DNA of 64,000 bases from NCBI RefSeq assembly GCF_036046055.1, contig NZ_CP107939.1:5890001-5954000 (forward strand), given 5' to 3'. Positions within the stretch are counted from its first letter, which is position 1. Each line of letters starts with the position of its first letter. Both the position numbers and the translations under genes were made by a program. This DNA comes from Nocardia sp. NBC_00403 (GTDB lineage: Bacteria > Actinomycetota > Actinomycetes > Mycobacteriales > Mycobacteriaceae). Below the pieces are notes generated by a model. The model did not search any database. It worked only from the letters and a program-made list of their open reading frames with translations, and was not told the DNA's origin. Below are positions 54,626-63,827 of this stretch, in pieces.

Positions 54626-55072
54626 ATGCTGTCGTTGCAGGAGATTTCCGATCGCCTGGAGATCCAGGATCTGATGGTCCGCTACTCGCACGCGGTCGAC
54701 ACTCGGCAGTGGGACCTGCTCGACGACGTCTTCACCGCGGACGCGCACATCGACTACTCGGCAATGGGCGGTGCGATCGGCGACCTCACGTCGACGAAAG
54801 CCTTTCTCGCCCAGGTGCTCCCGAACTTCCCGGCATTCCAGCATTTGGTCGGCAATTCGTCGATCACTGTCCACGGCGACACCGCGACCGGCCGCACGAT
54901 GTGCCATAATCCGATGCTTGTCGAGAACGGCGACGGACAGCAGAGCGTCATGTTCTGCGGCCTGTGGTACCTGGACACCTTCGTCCGCATCGACGGCCGA
55001 TGGCGCATCAAGCAGCGCGTCGAGGAGAAGAGCTACATGTATCTCACGCCTGCGACGCCGAGCATGGGCTGA
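54626..55072 (+). CDS. SnoaL/NTF2-like protein
   Basis: 148 aa, start ATG 54626 with AAGGAGG. Typical opening LSLQEISDRLEIQDLMVRYS, then HAVDTRQWDLLDDVFTADAH, IDYSAMGGAIGDLTSTKAF, and a C-terminal beta sheet GLWYLDTFVRIDGRWRIKQR. This is the SnoaL_4 subtype, small hydrolase/isomerase-like proteins with various ligands. Monocistronic, followed by a terminator. Confidence 0.8.
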   Translation: MLSLQEISDRLEIQDLMVRYSHAVDTRQWDLLDDVFTADAHIDYSAMGGAIGDLTSTKAFLAQVLPNFPAFQHLVGNSSITVHGDTATGRTMCHNPMLVENGDGQQSVMFCGLWYLDTFVRIDGRWRIKQRVEEKSYMYLTPATPSMG

Positions 55073-55120
55073 ATTGCCGAGGGCATCGACGCAAGCGGCA
55101 ACAGTGCTACCGAGCTGGCG

Positions 55121-55155
55121 CTGCCCCGCCTGGTTAGAGCGAACCGGCGGGGCAG
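55121..55155 (+). terminator. terminator hairpin after the SnoaL-like gene
   Basis: CTGCCCCGCC (55121-55130) pairs with GGCGGGGCAG (55146-55155); 10-bp stem, 15-base loop. Confidence 0.7.
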
Positions 55156-55236
55156 CTGCCGTCATTCAACGGGTCGGTCCTGAGATCAGAGCGCGGATTT
55201 GTTGAGAGTTTCCTGAGAACGCCTGCGCGACATCGC

Positions 55237-55572
55237 CTATTGCGCATAGGCCCGCGTCACCGCGGAGGTCAACATATCGACGACTCCGCCGGCGCCGGGC
55301 TCGCCCCCGCTTTCCCAGGTGCACGCCACCGGCTCCTCGACCGGACCAGCCTGGGCCAGAGCGGTTTTCACGCTGTCACGCACAGCGTCGTGCACCGCTT
55401 CGATGGGGATTCCCGCCGCGGCGCAACGGGCGGCAGCGTGCTCGAACCATGACATCACCATCGAACCCGAGGCCTCGGCCGCATCCACGAGGACGAGTGC
55501 GAGCTCGAACCCTGCCTTGAGCAGCGCGTCGGGGCCCGTCGCCCAGGCCTCGTCGGGTGGGCGCATCGTCAT
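55237..55572 (-). CDS. stand-alone PucR-N-terminal-like domain
   Basis: 111 aa. Contains ALLKAGFELALVLVDAAEAS and AAAGIPIEAVHDAVRDSVKT. This resembles residues 60-120 of the divergent PucR protein (LELAVSMFDGTDIPEKTQQL; EGIPIDTIHHAVHEGFKLGF). It is a one-domain protein of the RsbT-co-antagonist-like/PucR sensor family without DNA-binding part, so it might modulate the neighbouring regulator; this is inference. Confidence 0.6.
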   Translation of the reverse strand: MTMRPPDEAWATGPDALLKAGFELALVLVDAAEASGSMVMSWFEHAAARCAAAGIPIEAVHDAVRDSVKTALAQAGPVEEPVACTWESGGEPGAGGVVDMLTSAVTRAYAQ

Positions 55573-55817
55573 GGGACTCCCTCCGCGTAACGCCCTTATC
55601 GGATTCCGACGCTACGGGCTGACGTACCGGCCTTCGAGCTGACGGGCCCGTTTCGGCGAATGGACGAACTCGGGTGCGGATTGATTGTGAACCCTCACAG
55701 GCATGCCCTCGCCAGGTTCGGAACATGCCCGGAACCGACGACGGCCCCCTTGTTCTGCGAGGTCGCCGCGTTACCGTGGGGTGCTTCGCCACGTTGCGAC
55801 GCCGGAAGGGAGTCACG

Positions 55818-57068
55818 ATGACCGTCACCAGTTCGGATCGACCGGATCTGACCGTATCGGGCAGGCCGGTGACGTCCTCACTGCAGGATGTCCGGGCATT
55901 GTCACAGCAGATGGTCGGGCACTTCGTCGAGAACGTCGTCCCATGCCGGACGCTGCCGGGCGAGGCGCTCAACGGCGACATCACCACTGTCACCCGGGTC
56001 TGCCTGGAGTTGGCGGTGAGCATGTTCGACGGCACCGATATTCCGGAGAAGACCCAGCAGCTGCGGAAGGTCGCCGCAGGGTGGGCCCGCGAGGGCATCC
56101 CGATCGACACGATCCACCATGCCGTGCACGAGGGTTTCAAGCTCGGTTTCGATCTCATCCTGGCCAATGCCACCGCCGCCGACTTCGACAATCTCAAGCA
56201 GATCAGCCGGCGATTGCTCGAAATCCTCGACACCATCACCTCTACCGTCTCGCAGGCCTATGTCCGGGAGCTGCGGGCGGTGGTCAGTGAGCACCACACC
56301 GCCGCACACACTCTCACCTCGGCACTGCTCGGCGGCCACCCCACCTCCACCATGGCGCGCGAATGCGGGATCGAGATCGCCGAATCGTATTCCGTTCTCG
56401 CCGTGTCGATTCCGCAACACCCCGAGGAATGCAATCCCAGGGTCGACAGCACCGTGGTCGCCCGGCGCAAGTTGCGCCGCGTACAGGCCGAGCTGGCGAC
56501 CCGATGTGGCGAGGGCGCGCTGTCACTATTGAGCGTCGACGGCGGCACCATCCTGCTTCCCGCCGCACTGTTCGAGGACGACACCCTCGACTCGCTCGTC
56601 GACCAACTCTCCCACGCCGCACAGGTCCCGATCACCGCCGCGGTCATGCCCGCGACCCCGCCCCAGGTGCCCGCCGCAGCTGATCAAGCCCACGAACTGC
56701 TCGACATGGTGGCCCGACTGCACTGCGCCCACGGCCTGTATCGCTTCGACGATCTCGCCCTGGAATACCAGCTCACTCGGCCGGGCCCCGGCCTCGACCA
56801 CCTACGCACCCTGCTCGACCCGCTCGACGAGCACCCCGAACTGCTCGAAACCCTGCAACGCCATATCAGCAACAACCTCAATCGTCAGCGCACCGGACGC
56901 GCCCTGCACGTGCACACCAACACCGTCGACTATCGACTCAAGCGCATCGGTCAGCTCACCGGCTTCGACCCCGCCCAAGCCTCCGGCGTCTGGTACCTCA
57001 GATCCGCGCTGATCGCCCGCAGCTACAAGCAACCGAGGCCAGGGGGCCCACAGCGCGAAGCGAGCTAG
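55818..57068 (+). CDS. PucR-family regulator
   Basis: 416 aa from ATG 55818 with AAGGGAG. N-terminal helical sensor (EGIPIDTIHHAVHEGFKLGF), central GGDEF-like degenerate part (SYSVLAVSIPQHPEECNPRV) and C-terminal PucR helix-turn-helix (LQRHISNNLNRQRTGRALHV, HTNTVDYRLKRIGQLTGFDP). The stop codon TAG (57066-57068) is part of the target duplication of the IS481 element. It is followed, beyond the IS, by a PLP decarboxylase that may originally have been its neighbour. Confidence 0.85.
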   Translation: MTVTSSDRPDLTVSGRPVTSSLQDVRALSQQMVGHFVENVVPCRTLPGEALNGDITTVTRVCLELAVSMFDGTDIPEKTQQLRKVAAGWAREGIPIDTIHHAVHEGFKLGFDLILANATAADFDNLKQISRRLLEILDTITSTVSQAYVRELRAVVSEHHTAAHTLTSALLGGHPTSTMARECGIEIAESYSVLAVSIPQHPEECNPRVDSTVVARRKLRRVQAELATRCGEGALSLLSVDGGTILLPAALFEDDTLDSLVDQLSHAAQVPITAAVMPATPPQVPAAADQAHELLDMVARLHCAHGLYRFDDLALEYQLTRPGPGLDHLRTLLDPLDEHPELLETLQRHISNNLNRQRTGRALHVHTNTVDYRLKRIGQLTGFDPAQASGVWYLRSALIARSYKQPRPGGPQREAS

Positions 57069-57069
57069 G

Positions 57070-58159
57070 TGTACTGACCATGGACGTTGGTGACGGCGTG
57101 GCGAGCTGACATGGCGAAGACCTCCGAGTGAAGTGCGAGCTGTCTAGGAACGCATTCACCTGTCGGAGGTCTTCGTGTCTCACCGTAATGCCCCGCTCAC
57201 GGAGTTGGGCCGGTTGCGTCTTGCTCGTTGTGTCGTCGATGAAGGTTGGCCGCTCCGCCGGGCGGCCGAACGGTTCCAGGTCTCGGCCACCACCGCGTCG
57301 AGGTGGGCGGGTCGCTATCGCCTGCAGGGCCCGGCGGGCATGGTCGATCGGTCCTCGCGACCACATCACAGCCCGCGCCGGACACCGACTCGCACCGAAC
57401 GCCGCATCATCAAAGTTCGTGTGCTGCGCCGATGGGGACCGGCCCGCATCGCCTACCTACTGGGCTTGCATCCCTCGACGGTGCACCGGGTCCTGACCCG
57501 CTACCGGCTGGCACGGCTGCGCTGGCTCGACCGCGCCACCAGCCAACCGGTACGCCGCTATGAACACGATGCCCCGGGCGATCTGATCCACATCGACGTC
57601 AAGAAACTCGGCAAGATCCCCGACGGCGGTGGCTGGCGCAAGCTCGGCCGTTCCGCTGGCAACCGAAATTCCCAGGCGCACAAGCTAACCAGGGTCAACA
57701 ATGTTCACGGCAACCCGATGCACGGCTACCACTACCTGCACACTGCCCTCGATGATCATTCCCGGCTGGCCTATACCGAACTCCTCGGTGACGAGCGCAA
57801 GGAAACCGCCGCCGCGTTCTGGGCACGCGCCAACGCCTGGTTCACCGCCAACGGCATCATCACCCGAAAGGTGTTGACCGACAACGGGTCCTGCTACCGA
57901 TCCCGCACCTTCGCCGAGGCCCTAGGGCCGGTGGTCCACAAACGCACCCGTCCCTACCGGCCCCAAACCAACGGCAAGGTCGAACGCTTCCACCGCACCC
58001 TGGCCGACGAGTGGGCCTATGCGCGGCTCTACCGCAGCGATGTTGAACGATGCGCAGCCTTCACCACCTGGCTCCACACCTACAATCACCACCGCGGCCA
58101 CACCGCACTCGCAGGCCACCCGCCCGCTAGCCGCGTTACTAACCTCTCAGGTCAGTACA
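57070..58159 (+). mobile_element. IS481-family insertion sequence, intact
   Basis: 1090 bp with perfect terminal repeats TGTACTGACC (57070-57079) and GGTCAGTACA (58150-58159). A 6-bp target duplication GCTAGG is present on both sides (57064-57069, 58160-58165). It carries one intact transposase. The best-preserved and probably youngest insertion in the window. Confidence 0.9.
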
Positions 58160-58164
58160 GCTAG
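57175..58164 (+). CDS. IS481-family transposase (intact)
   Basis: 329 aa. N-terminal HTH (EGWPLRRAAERFQVSATTAS, IAYLLGLHPSTVHRVLTRYR) and an rve catalytic core with all three acidic residues: HIDVKKLGK, VLTDNGSCYRS and TNGKVERFHRTL. The final codons TAC AGC TAG cross the right terminal repeat: the stop codon lies in the host-derived target duplication, so this ORF ends outside the element. Confidence 0.9.
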   Translation: MSHRNAPLTELGRLRLARCVVDEGWPLRRAAERFQVSATTASRWAGRYRLQGPAGMVDRSSRPHHSPRRTPTRTERRIIKVRVLRRWGPARIAYLLGLHPSTVHRVLTRYRLARLRWLDRATSQPVRRYEHDAPGDLIHIDVKKLGKIPDGGGWRKLGRSAGNRNSQAHKLTRVNNVHGNPMHGYHYLHTALDDHSRLAYTELLGDERKETAAAFWARANAWFTANGIITRKVLTDNGSCYRSRTFAEALGPVVHKRTRPYRPQTNGKVERFHRTLADEWAYARLYRSDVERCAAFTTWLHTYNHHRGHTALAGHPPASRVTNLSGQYS

Positions 58165-58252
58165 GCCACCAGCAAAGACCAGCGCCCGGAGGTCCAGTTC
58201 CTTCCGACTGGACCAGGACAAGTCGGGTGGTGCCCTCGTAACGTCTGCGGAT

Positions 58253-59647
58253 GTGGACCAGAAACTTGCCGACGATCTCGCAGAGCTGCCCGCGCTGCTC
58301 GAAATAGTCCGCCATGCTGCCGAACAGGTGTTGACCGGAATCGCCGAACGTCCGGTGGCGCTGCCGCAGGATCCGGTTCCGGCGGCACCCCTGCCGGAAC
58401 GGGGATTCGGTCTGCGCCAGGCGCTTTCGGAGTTCCAGCACCGTTGGGAACCGAACTTCTCCGGTAGCGCGGGCCCGCGCTACCTCGGCTTCGTCACCGG
58501 TGGCGCGACGCCTGCGTCGATCGCAGGCGACTGGCTGACCAGCACATTCGACCAGAATGTCATGTCCGGCGGTGATTCCACGGCGATCGATCTGGAGCAG
58601 GAGACCGTCGGCTGGATCGGGCAGCTCTTCGGCTTGACGCAGCACACCGGCGCATTCGTGAGCGGAGCGACCACCTCGAACCTGGTCGGGTTGGCGATCG
58701 CGCGGGAATGGCTCGGCGAACAACTCGGGGTTTCCGTGGCCACGGCCGGGGTTGGCGCGCTCGGGCCCGTCCATGTGTTGTCCGGGTCGCCGCACTCGAG
58801 CGTCACCAAGTCGTTGTCGATGCTCGGCATCGGCCGCGACCGGCTCCAGCGGATACCCACGCTGCCGGATCGGGAAGCCGTCGATGTGGACCAACTCGCC
58901 GCGGCACTCGCCGCATTGGACGGTCGACCCGCCATCGTGGTCGCCAACGCCGGAACCGTGAATACCGTCGACTTCGACGATCTGCGTGCCATTGCGGCAT
59001 TGCGCGAACGATTTCCTTTCTGGCTGCACGTCGATGGCGCTTTCGGAGCGTTCGCCGCGCTTTCGCCGCAGCATGCGCATCTGGTCGACGGTCTCGCCGA
59101 GGCCGATTCGGTGTGCGTCGATCTACACAAATGGCTCAACGTGCCCTACGACGCCGCGGTCCAGTTCACCCGGCGCCGCGACCTGCAGGCCAGGGCCTTC
59201 CAGAACTCCGGCGCCGCATACCTCGGCGCACCGACCGAAGAACCGGAATTCGGGGATCTGGTACCGGAGAACTCGCGGCGACTGCGTGCGCTCCCCGCAT
59301 GGTTCACCCTGTCGGCCTACGGCCGCGACGGACACCGAGAGATCGTGCAGCGCAACATCTCCTGCGCAGGCCGCCTCGGCGATCAGCTCGCCGCGACCGG
59401 CGTGATCCGGCTACTCGCCCCGGTCCGTCTCAACGTCGTCTGCTTCACTCTCGCCGACCAGCCCACCACCGAACGGGTGCACGCACTGGCCGAGGCGATT
59501 GCCGCGAGCGGGAAAGCGTTCGTCACCCCGACGGTGTACGACGGGCAACCTGGCCTGCGCGCCGCCGTGAGTAATTGGCGCACCACCGACTCCGACATAG
59601 ACCGGGTGTGTGATGCCATCACCGCCGCGGCCCGCAGGCTCCCCTAG
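58253..59647 (+). CDS. PLP-dependent decarboxylase/aminotransferase-like (group II)
   Basis: 464 aa from GTG 58253 (weak ribosome site; an upstream in-frame extension reaches into the IS). Family landmarks: FSGSAGPRYLGFVTGGATPA, SGATTSNLVGLAIAREWL, HSSVTKSLSMLGIG with the ring-stacking H181, WLHVDGAFGAF with D261 and CVDLHKWLNVPYDAA with PLP-lysine K293. These enzymes decarboxylate aromatic or acidic amino acids. A terminator follows. The PucR regulator just upstream of the IS could be its former controller. Confidence 0.85.
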   Translation: MDQKLADDLAELPALLEIVRHAAEQVLTGIAERPVALPQDPVPAAPLPERGFGLRQALSEFQHRWEPNFSGSAGPRYLGFVTGGATPASIAGDWLTSTFDQNVMSGGDSTAIDLEQETVGWIGQLFGLTQHTGAFVSGATTSNLVGLAIAREWLGEQLGVSVATAGVGALGPVHVLSGSPHSSVTKSLSMLGIGRDRLQRIPTLPDREAVDVDQLAAALAALDGRPAIVVANAGTVNTVDFDDLRAIAALRERFPFWLHVDGAFGAFAALSPQHAHLVDGLAEADSVCVDLHKWLNVPYDAAVQFTRRRDLQARAFQNSGAAYLGAPTEEPEFGDLVPENSRRLRALPAWFTLSAYGRDGHREIVQRNISCAGRLGDQLAATGVIRLLAPVRLNVVCFTLADQPTTERVHALAEAIAASGKAFVTPTVYDGQPGLRAAVSNWRTTDSDIDRVCDAITAAARRLP

Positions 59648-59666
59648 ATCCTCGTTGTGGTTCTGC

Positions 59667-59696
59667 CGGCGGCCCCACCTTGCAGTGGGGCCGCCG
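59667..59696 (+). terminator. terminator hairpin after the decarboxylase
   Basis: CGGCGGCCCCAC (59667-59678) pairs perfectly with GTGGGGCCGCCG (59685-59696); 12-bp stem and 6-base loop. Confidence 0.85.
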
Positions 59697-59941
59697 CAGC
59701 CGAACCAATCGGTGCCCGAGTCGATGCTCACACCCCGATCTCGAGAAGCAGGTTGCCACATCGGAACCGCTTCGTCGACTCGGGAAGCATCGATGCGTTC
59801 GTGCAAGCGCCCATGCTGTTGTGCGTTCGCAAGAGTGCGCGCCGACCAGGCAGATCGCGGCCTAAGCGCATGCATCGATAACGAAATGGCATCGAGGATG
59901 GCCCGTTGTTTCCGAACTGTTCCCGAATGGAAGGAATTCGA

Positions 59942-61195
59942 TCAGAGGCTGAACACTCGGTCAGCGGTGTCCAGACGACCGATGGTGCGGGAGATCTGCG
60001 CGCACAGCTGCCACGGCCGCTTGGTATCGGTGGTCGCCTTGCCACTGGTCAGAATCGCCCCGGACAGCCCGCGGGCCGGATCGGCCCAACCGTATTGGGT
60101 CGTCAATCCGCTACGCCCGAAATGAGATTCGGTGTTGCGGCCGAACTTCGACCGCCGCCCACCCAGTTCGAAGCCCGCTCGGCTCACCGCCCCGGCCACA
60201 CCCGGCATCCGATTCGCCGGTTGCACCGCCTGCCGTAGCGTGTCCGGTTCGATGATCCTGATGCCATCCAGTTCGCCACCGCGCGTGAGGATTTCATAGA
60301 ACCGCGACAGCTCGTACGCCGTGGTGACGAGATTGCCCGAAGGGAGCTCGGCGGTGAGGAGCGCCCGGGTCGCGGCATCGGATACCGAACCGTCCAGCCG
60401 GCCGCCGAGCGCTTTACGCGCCAGGAAGGTCGACACCCGAGACGCTCGCGGCCCGGTCTTCACGCTGGGAACCACCTTGTCGACATCCTCCGGGGACACA
60501 CCGAAGTTCGTCCACCGGAACCCGAGCGGATCGAGCACCTGTTCGGCCAGATGCTCACGCATCCGTTTTCCTGTCGCCCGCTGGACCAGCAGCCGTTGGA
60601 TGAGCCCACTGGTCAACGCGTGATAGACCCGGAACCGCCCCGGCGGCCAGCTCGGGACGAGATCGGCCAGTCCCCGCACCGCCAACTCCTCGTCGACCAC
60701 CATTTCCATGCCCTTGTACGGCGCCGTGACAAAGGGGACGCCCGCCGAATGGGACAGGACGTCTCCGATGGTGATGGTCGCCTTGCCGTTGGCGGCGAAC
60801 TCCGGAATGTACTGACACACACGATCGTTCAACGCGAACGCGCCCTGCTCGATGAGCATGAACATCAGTGCGGCCGACACGCCCTTCGCTGTGGAGAATC
60901 CGCAGAACGGTGTTTCCGGCGTGACCAGCACTTTCGCCGCGCCGGGCCCGTCTGCGGGCGCGTTCCCCCAGCCGTGTCCGATGGCTCGGTTCAACACGAC
61001 CTTCTCGTTGCGTCGCAGACACACCTGGATCGCGGGAGTGGTTCCCAGTCGGTACCACCCCCGCACCGACTCCCACAGCGACTCGACCTCACCACGAGTC
61101 AGCCCGGCGTCGGCCGGATCGTCCTCGTTCCCGACCGTCGTCACCGATTCCATATCCTCGGCCACCATCACCAACGAGCCAGACGATGTACTCAT
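59942..61195 (-). CDS. serine hydrolase, class C beta-lactamase/EstB fold
   Basis: 417 aa without signal peptide. SxxK motif S101-T-A-K104 (FCGFSTAKGVSAAL), the YxN-like Y191 (RVYHALTSGLIQ), and the third motif near GRSGLTTQYGWADPARGLSG. Typical of cytoplasmic esterase/lipase or D-aminopeptidase-like members such as the LipL/LipE group of mycobacteria, rather than an antibiotic-degrading beta-lactamase. Monocistronic. Confidence 0.8.
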   Translation of the reverse strand: MSTSSGSLVMVAEDMESVTTVGNEDDPADAGLTRGEVESLWESVRGWYRLGTTPAIQVCLRRNEKVVLNRAIGHGWGNAPADGPGAAKVLVTPETPFCGFSTAKGVSAALMFMLIEQGAFALNDRVCQYIPEFAANGKATITIGDVLSHSAGVPFVTAPYKGMEMVVDEELAVRGLADLVPSWPPGRFRVYHALTSGLIQRLLVQRATGKRMREHLAEQVLDPLGFRWTNFGVSPEDVDKVVPSVKTGPRASRVSTFLARKALGGRLDGSVSDAATRALLTAELPSGNLVTTAYELSRFYEILTRGGELDGIRIIEPDTLRQAVQPANRMPGVAGAVSRAGFELGGRRSKFGRNTESHFGRSGLTTQYGWADPARGLSGAILTSGKATTDTKRPWQLCAQISRTIGRLDTADRVFSL

Positions 61196-61344
61196 CCACC
61201 CACCATAGGTGCGTTCACACCACCGCCCCTTGCTGGTCAGACCTGATAGTCCACTGAGAACATCGCAAAGGTGACACTTTGGACCTCACCGGCCGCGTTG
61301 ATACCGGTAGAACGGCCGACCCGGCCACTACGAAGGAGTTCGTC

Positions 61345-61620
61345 ATGACCCTCATCGGAACGCTGATCGGGTACGCGTTGACGGTGTTCGTGCTCCTGCT
61401 GCTCGCCAGGATGGTGCTGGACTGGGTGGGGATGGTTGCCGATGCGCCATCGTGGACGAACCGCGCTCGCACGCTGACCCATACCTGGACCGAACCGGTG
61501 ATCGCACCGGTGCGCCGGGTGCTGCGACCGGTGCGAGCGGGCGGGCTGTCGATCGACCTGGCGTTCACGGCAGTGTTCGTCGTTGCGCTGATTCTGCGCA
61601 CGATCGCCTTCAGCCTGTAG
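61345..61620 (+). CDS. YggT-family membrane protein
   Basis: 91 aa, ATG 61345 with AAGGAG. Two membrane helices (IGTLIGYALTVFVLLLLARM and LAFTAVFVVALILRTIAFSL) with the loop TEPVIAPVRRVLRPVRAGGL between them, the YggT signature. Usually encoded near divisome or SepF genes, but here isolated. Role in turgor or division proposed in other bacteria. Confidence 0.85.
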   Translation: MTLIGTLIGYALTVFVLLLLARMVLDWVGMVADAPSWTNRARTLTHTWTEPVIAPVRRVLRPVRAGGLSIDLAFTAVFVVALILRTIAFSL

Positions 61621-61760
61621 CCACACCCCTCTCGGGCGTTTACCTGCGACAGATAAGGCGCTCGATGACTCAGGCTTGCCAATGTCGGGAATGCCCGATA
61701 ATCGAAGACGTTGAGGGTCGGCCGAGCGGCCGGATGGGTCGTGACCGAGTGAGGTAACGG

Positions 61761-61826
61761 ATGTCGCTGTTCGTAAGCCCGCGGGCGGGTGCTGCCCTGA
61801 CCGCCTGCAGTCAGGTGCGTCGATGA
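61761..61826 (+). CDS. 21-aa leader ORF overlapping the CHAP effector
   Basis: ATG 61761 after GAGGTAAC; reads MSLFVSPRAGAALTACSQVR and one Arg, then TGA overlapping the next start by four bases (ATGA). It may be a shortened relic of the small helical partner usually encoded before ESX-like effectors, or a coupling leader. Nothing else is known. Confidence 0.4.
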   Translation: MSLFVSPRAGAALTACSQVRR

Positions 61827-62941
61827 CCACCGAGGAAGCCGATATTCGGCTCGATGTGCACATCCCCACGGCTCCGACCGATTTCATCGTCGCGTTTCTC
61901 GATACGATCGAGGAGAAGATCCACGATATCGTCCTCACGCTCGCCACAGGCAAACCCGCCGAGCGAACGGATCTCAAGGACGAATTTCGTAATGCGCACC
62001 TACTCCGTGAAGGCACACCCGACGGCACCAAGCCTGGGTCCATGATGGTGGACGACTATCAAACGAAGGTCGGCGAAGTTCTCAAAATCAAGTCCAAGCT
62101 GCATGCCGACAACGAAAAGGTCAACAGCTCCTCATTTGCCACCTTCAGCACGTCGAATGACACCTTCGATGGCATCGAGCAGGAAGTTGGTCGGCTCAAC
62201 GACATCATCGACGCAGCCCCCCCACCGAGCAATGACGTGACGATCTTTCGCGCTAGGGATATGAGTTTGGTCGACTCCGCATTCCAGACCCTTGGCAAGA
62301 TATACGACAGGGCCGCGGCGGCCGACAAGCAGATTCAGAAATTTGCGGATAACATTCGCCGTTCGACGCCCTCCGCCGGGCCCAACTTTTCCCCCTACGC
62401 AGCGGGCGTTGGCGGGGGCCCAACCGCTATCCCCCGGCCACACAGCAACGGTGAGTACGTGGCTGCCACTCCACGGGACAGGGTCGACGTGGCAATCAAA
62501 GCCGCATGGGGCGAACTCGCCAGGGGCGTCAGCGAAACCAATGGCAACAACCACGTCGACGCGCCGTACAACATCGACGACGCGTGGTGCGCGTCATTCG
62601 CGACCTGGGCGTGGCAGCAGGCAGGCATCGACCCCGGCTGGGACAACAAGAACTACGTGCCTGCCATCTGGGCCGAGGCTGCGGGTGGCCCTAAGGGCAT
62701 AAGCCAAGGCCACATATCGACCGCCACCGCGGGCGACCTCCTCATCTGGGGCGACCAAGGCCACATCGGCCTCGTGGTCGCCCGTAACGGCAACATGATC
62801 ACCACGATCGAAGGCAACTCCGGCGACCAGGTGTCCGAACATACCTACGACATCACGAAAGGGGGCTTCGCGGGTGTCGTCCATCCGCCCCCCGGTTCCA
62901 GGTCTCCAGGTGTGGGAAGTCTGCAGCAAACCGCTCCGTGA
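61823..62941 (+). CDS. CHAP-domain effector with helical N-terminus
   Basis: 372 aa, no Sec signal. Residues 1-180 form two helical blocks (FIVAFLDTIEEKIHDIVLTL; GIEQEVGRLNDIIDAAPPP; FQTLGKIYDRAAAADKQIQK), similar in size to ESX/WXG100-like secretion domains. After a Pro/Gly linker, 220-365 is a CHAP amidase: DDAWCASFATWAWQQAG with C256, GHIGLVVARNG with H314, and TIEGNSGD with E330. CHAP enzymes cleave peptidoglycan peptides. A type VII-secreted lytic effector is likely, but no ESX core genes are in the window. Confidence 0.7.
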   Translation: MTTEEADIRLDVHIPTAPTDFIVAFLDTIEEKIHDIVLTLATGKPAERTDLKDEFRNAHLLREGTPDGTKPGSMMVDDYQTKVGEVLKIKSKLHADNEKVNSSSFATFSTSNDTFDGIEQEVGRLNDIIDAAPPPSNDVTIFRARDMSLVDSAFQTLGKIYDRAAAADKQIQKFADNIRRSTPSAGPNFSPYAAGVGGGPTAIPRPHSNGEYVAATPRDRVDVAIKAAWGELARGVSETNGNNHVDAPYNIDDAWCASFATWAWQQAGIDPGWDNKNYVPAIWAEAAGGPKGISQGHISTATAGDLLIWGDQGHIGLVVARNGNMITTIEGNSGDQVSEHTYDITKGGFAGVVHPPPGSRSPGVGSLQQTAP

Positions 62942-63101
62942 TTCCTTGGCTACGGTCCTCCCACGTCGTCTGCACTGTGACGGCCGCGACACTGAGTCCA
63001 TGGATCGAGCTCGTCACATGTGGCGAACCTGCCCATCGACGTCGCTTCACCTACCAGGATCCGCGATCTCAGCGCGGATCCCCCGAAAAGAAGAGTGAGC
63101 A

Positions 63102-63182
63102 ATGGATATTCAAGGAATCTTGGGACTGATCCTCGGCGCTGGCAGCAGCGTGCTCAGCCTCGGTAGCAGCCTGGTCCGCTAA
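63102..63182 (+). CDS. 26-aa hydrophobic peptide
   Basis: ATG 63102 preceded by AAGAGTG. Encodes MDIQGILGLILGAGSSVLSL followed by GSSLVR and TAA. A glycine/serine-spaced amphipathic or membrane helix, of the kind seen for small hydrophobic peptides (porin-like or toxin-like) in Nocardia-related bacteria. Not too short for a real gene given the uninterrupted hydrophobic pattern, but unproven. Confidence 0.45.
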   Translation: MDIQGILGLILGAGSSVLSLGSSLVR

Positions 63183-63353
63183 GGCTCCGACCACAGGCAG
63201 GCAATCGCTCACCTGGCGAATGCACGCCGACACGGAAGACCGGGCGCTCGCGCGAGCGTCCGGTTCGCCGATCAGCAAGGCATCCGTGGACAACGAATAT
63301 CATTGCCATACAGCAGTATTCGGCTGATCCGCCGGAGCAGGGGTGATCACACC

Positions 63354-63827
63354 TCACGCCCCGGTTGTGGACCCGGGACGAATGATCATCAAGACCGTCA
63401 CAGTCGCCCACAGCAGGTTGAATGTTCCGGTGTACATCGCCAATTGACTGATCACGGCGCGCGCGGGCGCAGTGGGATGCGACATCCCGGTGAGCCCGGT
63501 CAGAATCTTTGCCTGGTCAGGAAGCACCATCAGCGCAAGGACCCCCGCCGCAGCGGCGGTCAGGGCAATCGAGATCATCAACCACGTATCCCCCAGCACA
63601 CCGAGGCTGATCGCGGTGGCGATTCCGAACACCGGGACGACGATCCCGACGGCCGCGTACACCCGGCAGATGCGATGCAAGGTCCGCAGCACCACAATGG
63701 GTTGTCCAGCAACGGATTCGGCTGCGGCGCGACGGGCGAAGGCGGGGAACATGCTGGCGGCGACGGTGACCGGTCCGACCGCGATGATCGCGGCGAGGAC
63801 GTGGACCGAGAGCAGGAACTCGGTCAC
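63354..63827 (-). CDS. membrane protein, DUF2269-like
   Basis: 157 aa from GTG 63827. Four membrane segments: LLSVHVLAAIIAVGPVTVAA, YAAVGIVVPVFGIATAISLG, LMISIALTAAAAGVLALMVL and GTFNLLWATVTVLMIIRP. The HVLAAIIAVGP opening resembles DUF2269/CopD-like integral membrane proteins. Function unknown. Confidence 0.7.
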   Translation of the reverse strand: MTEFLLSVHVLAAIIAVGPVTVAASMFPAFARRAAAESVAGQPIVVLRTLHRICRVYAAVGIVVPVFGIATAISLGVLGDTWLMISIALTAAAAGVLALMVLPDQAKILTGLTGMSHPTAPARAVISQLAMYTGTFNLLWATVTVLMIIRPGSTTGA

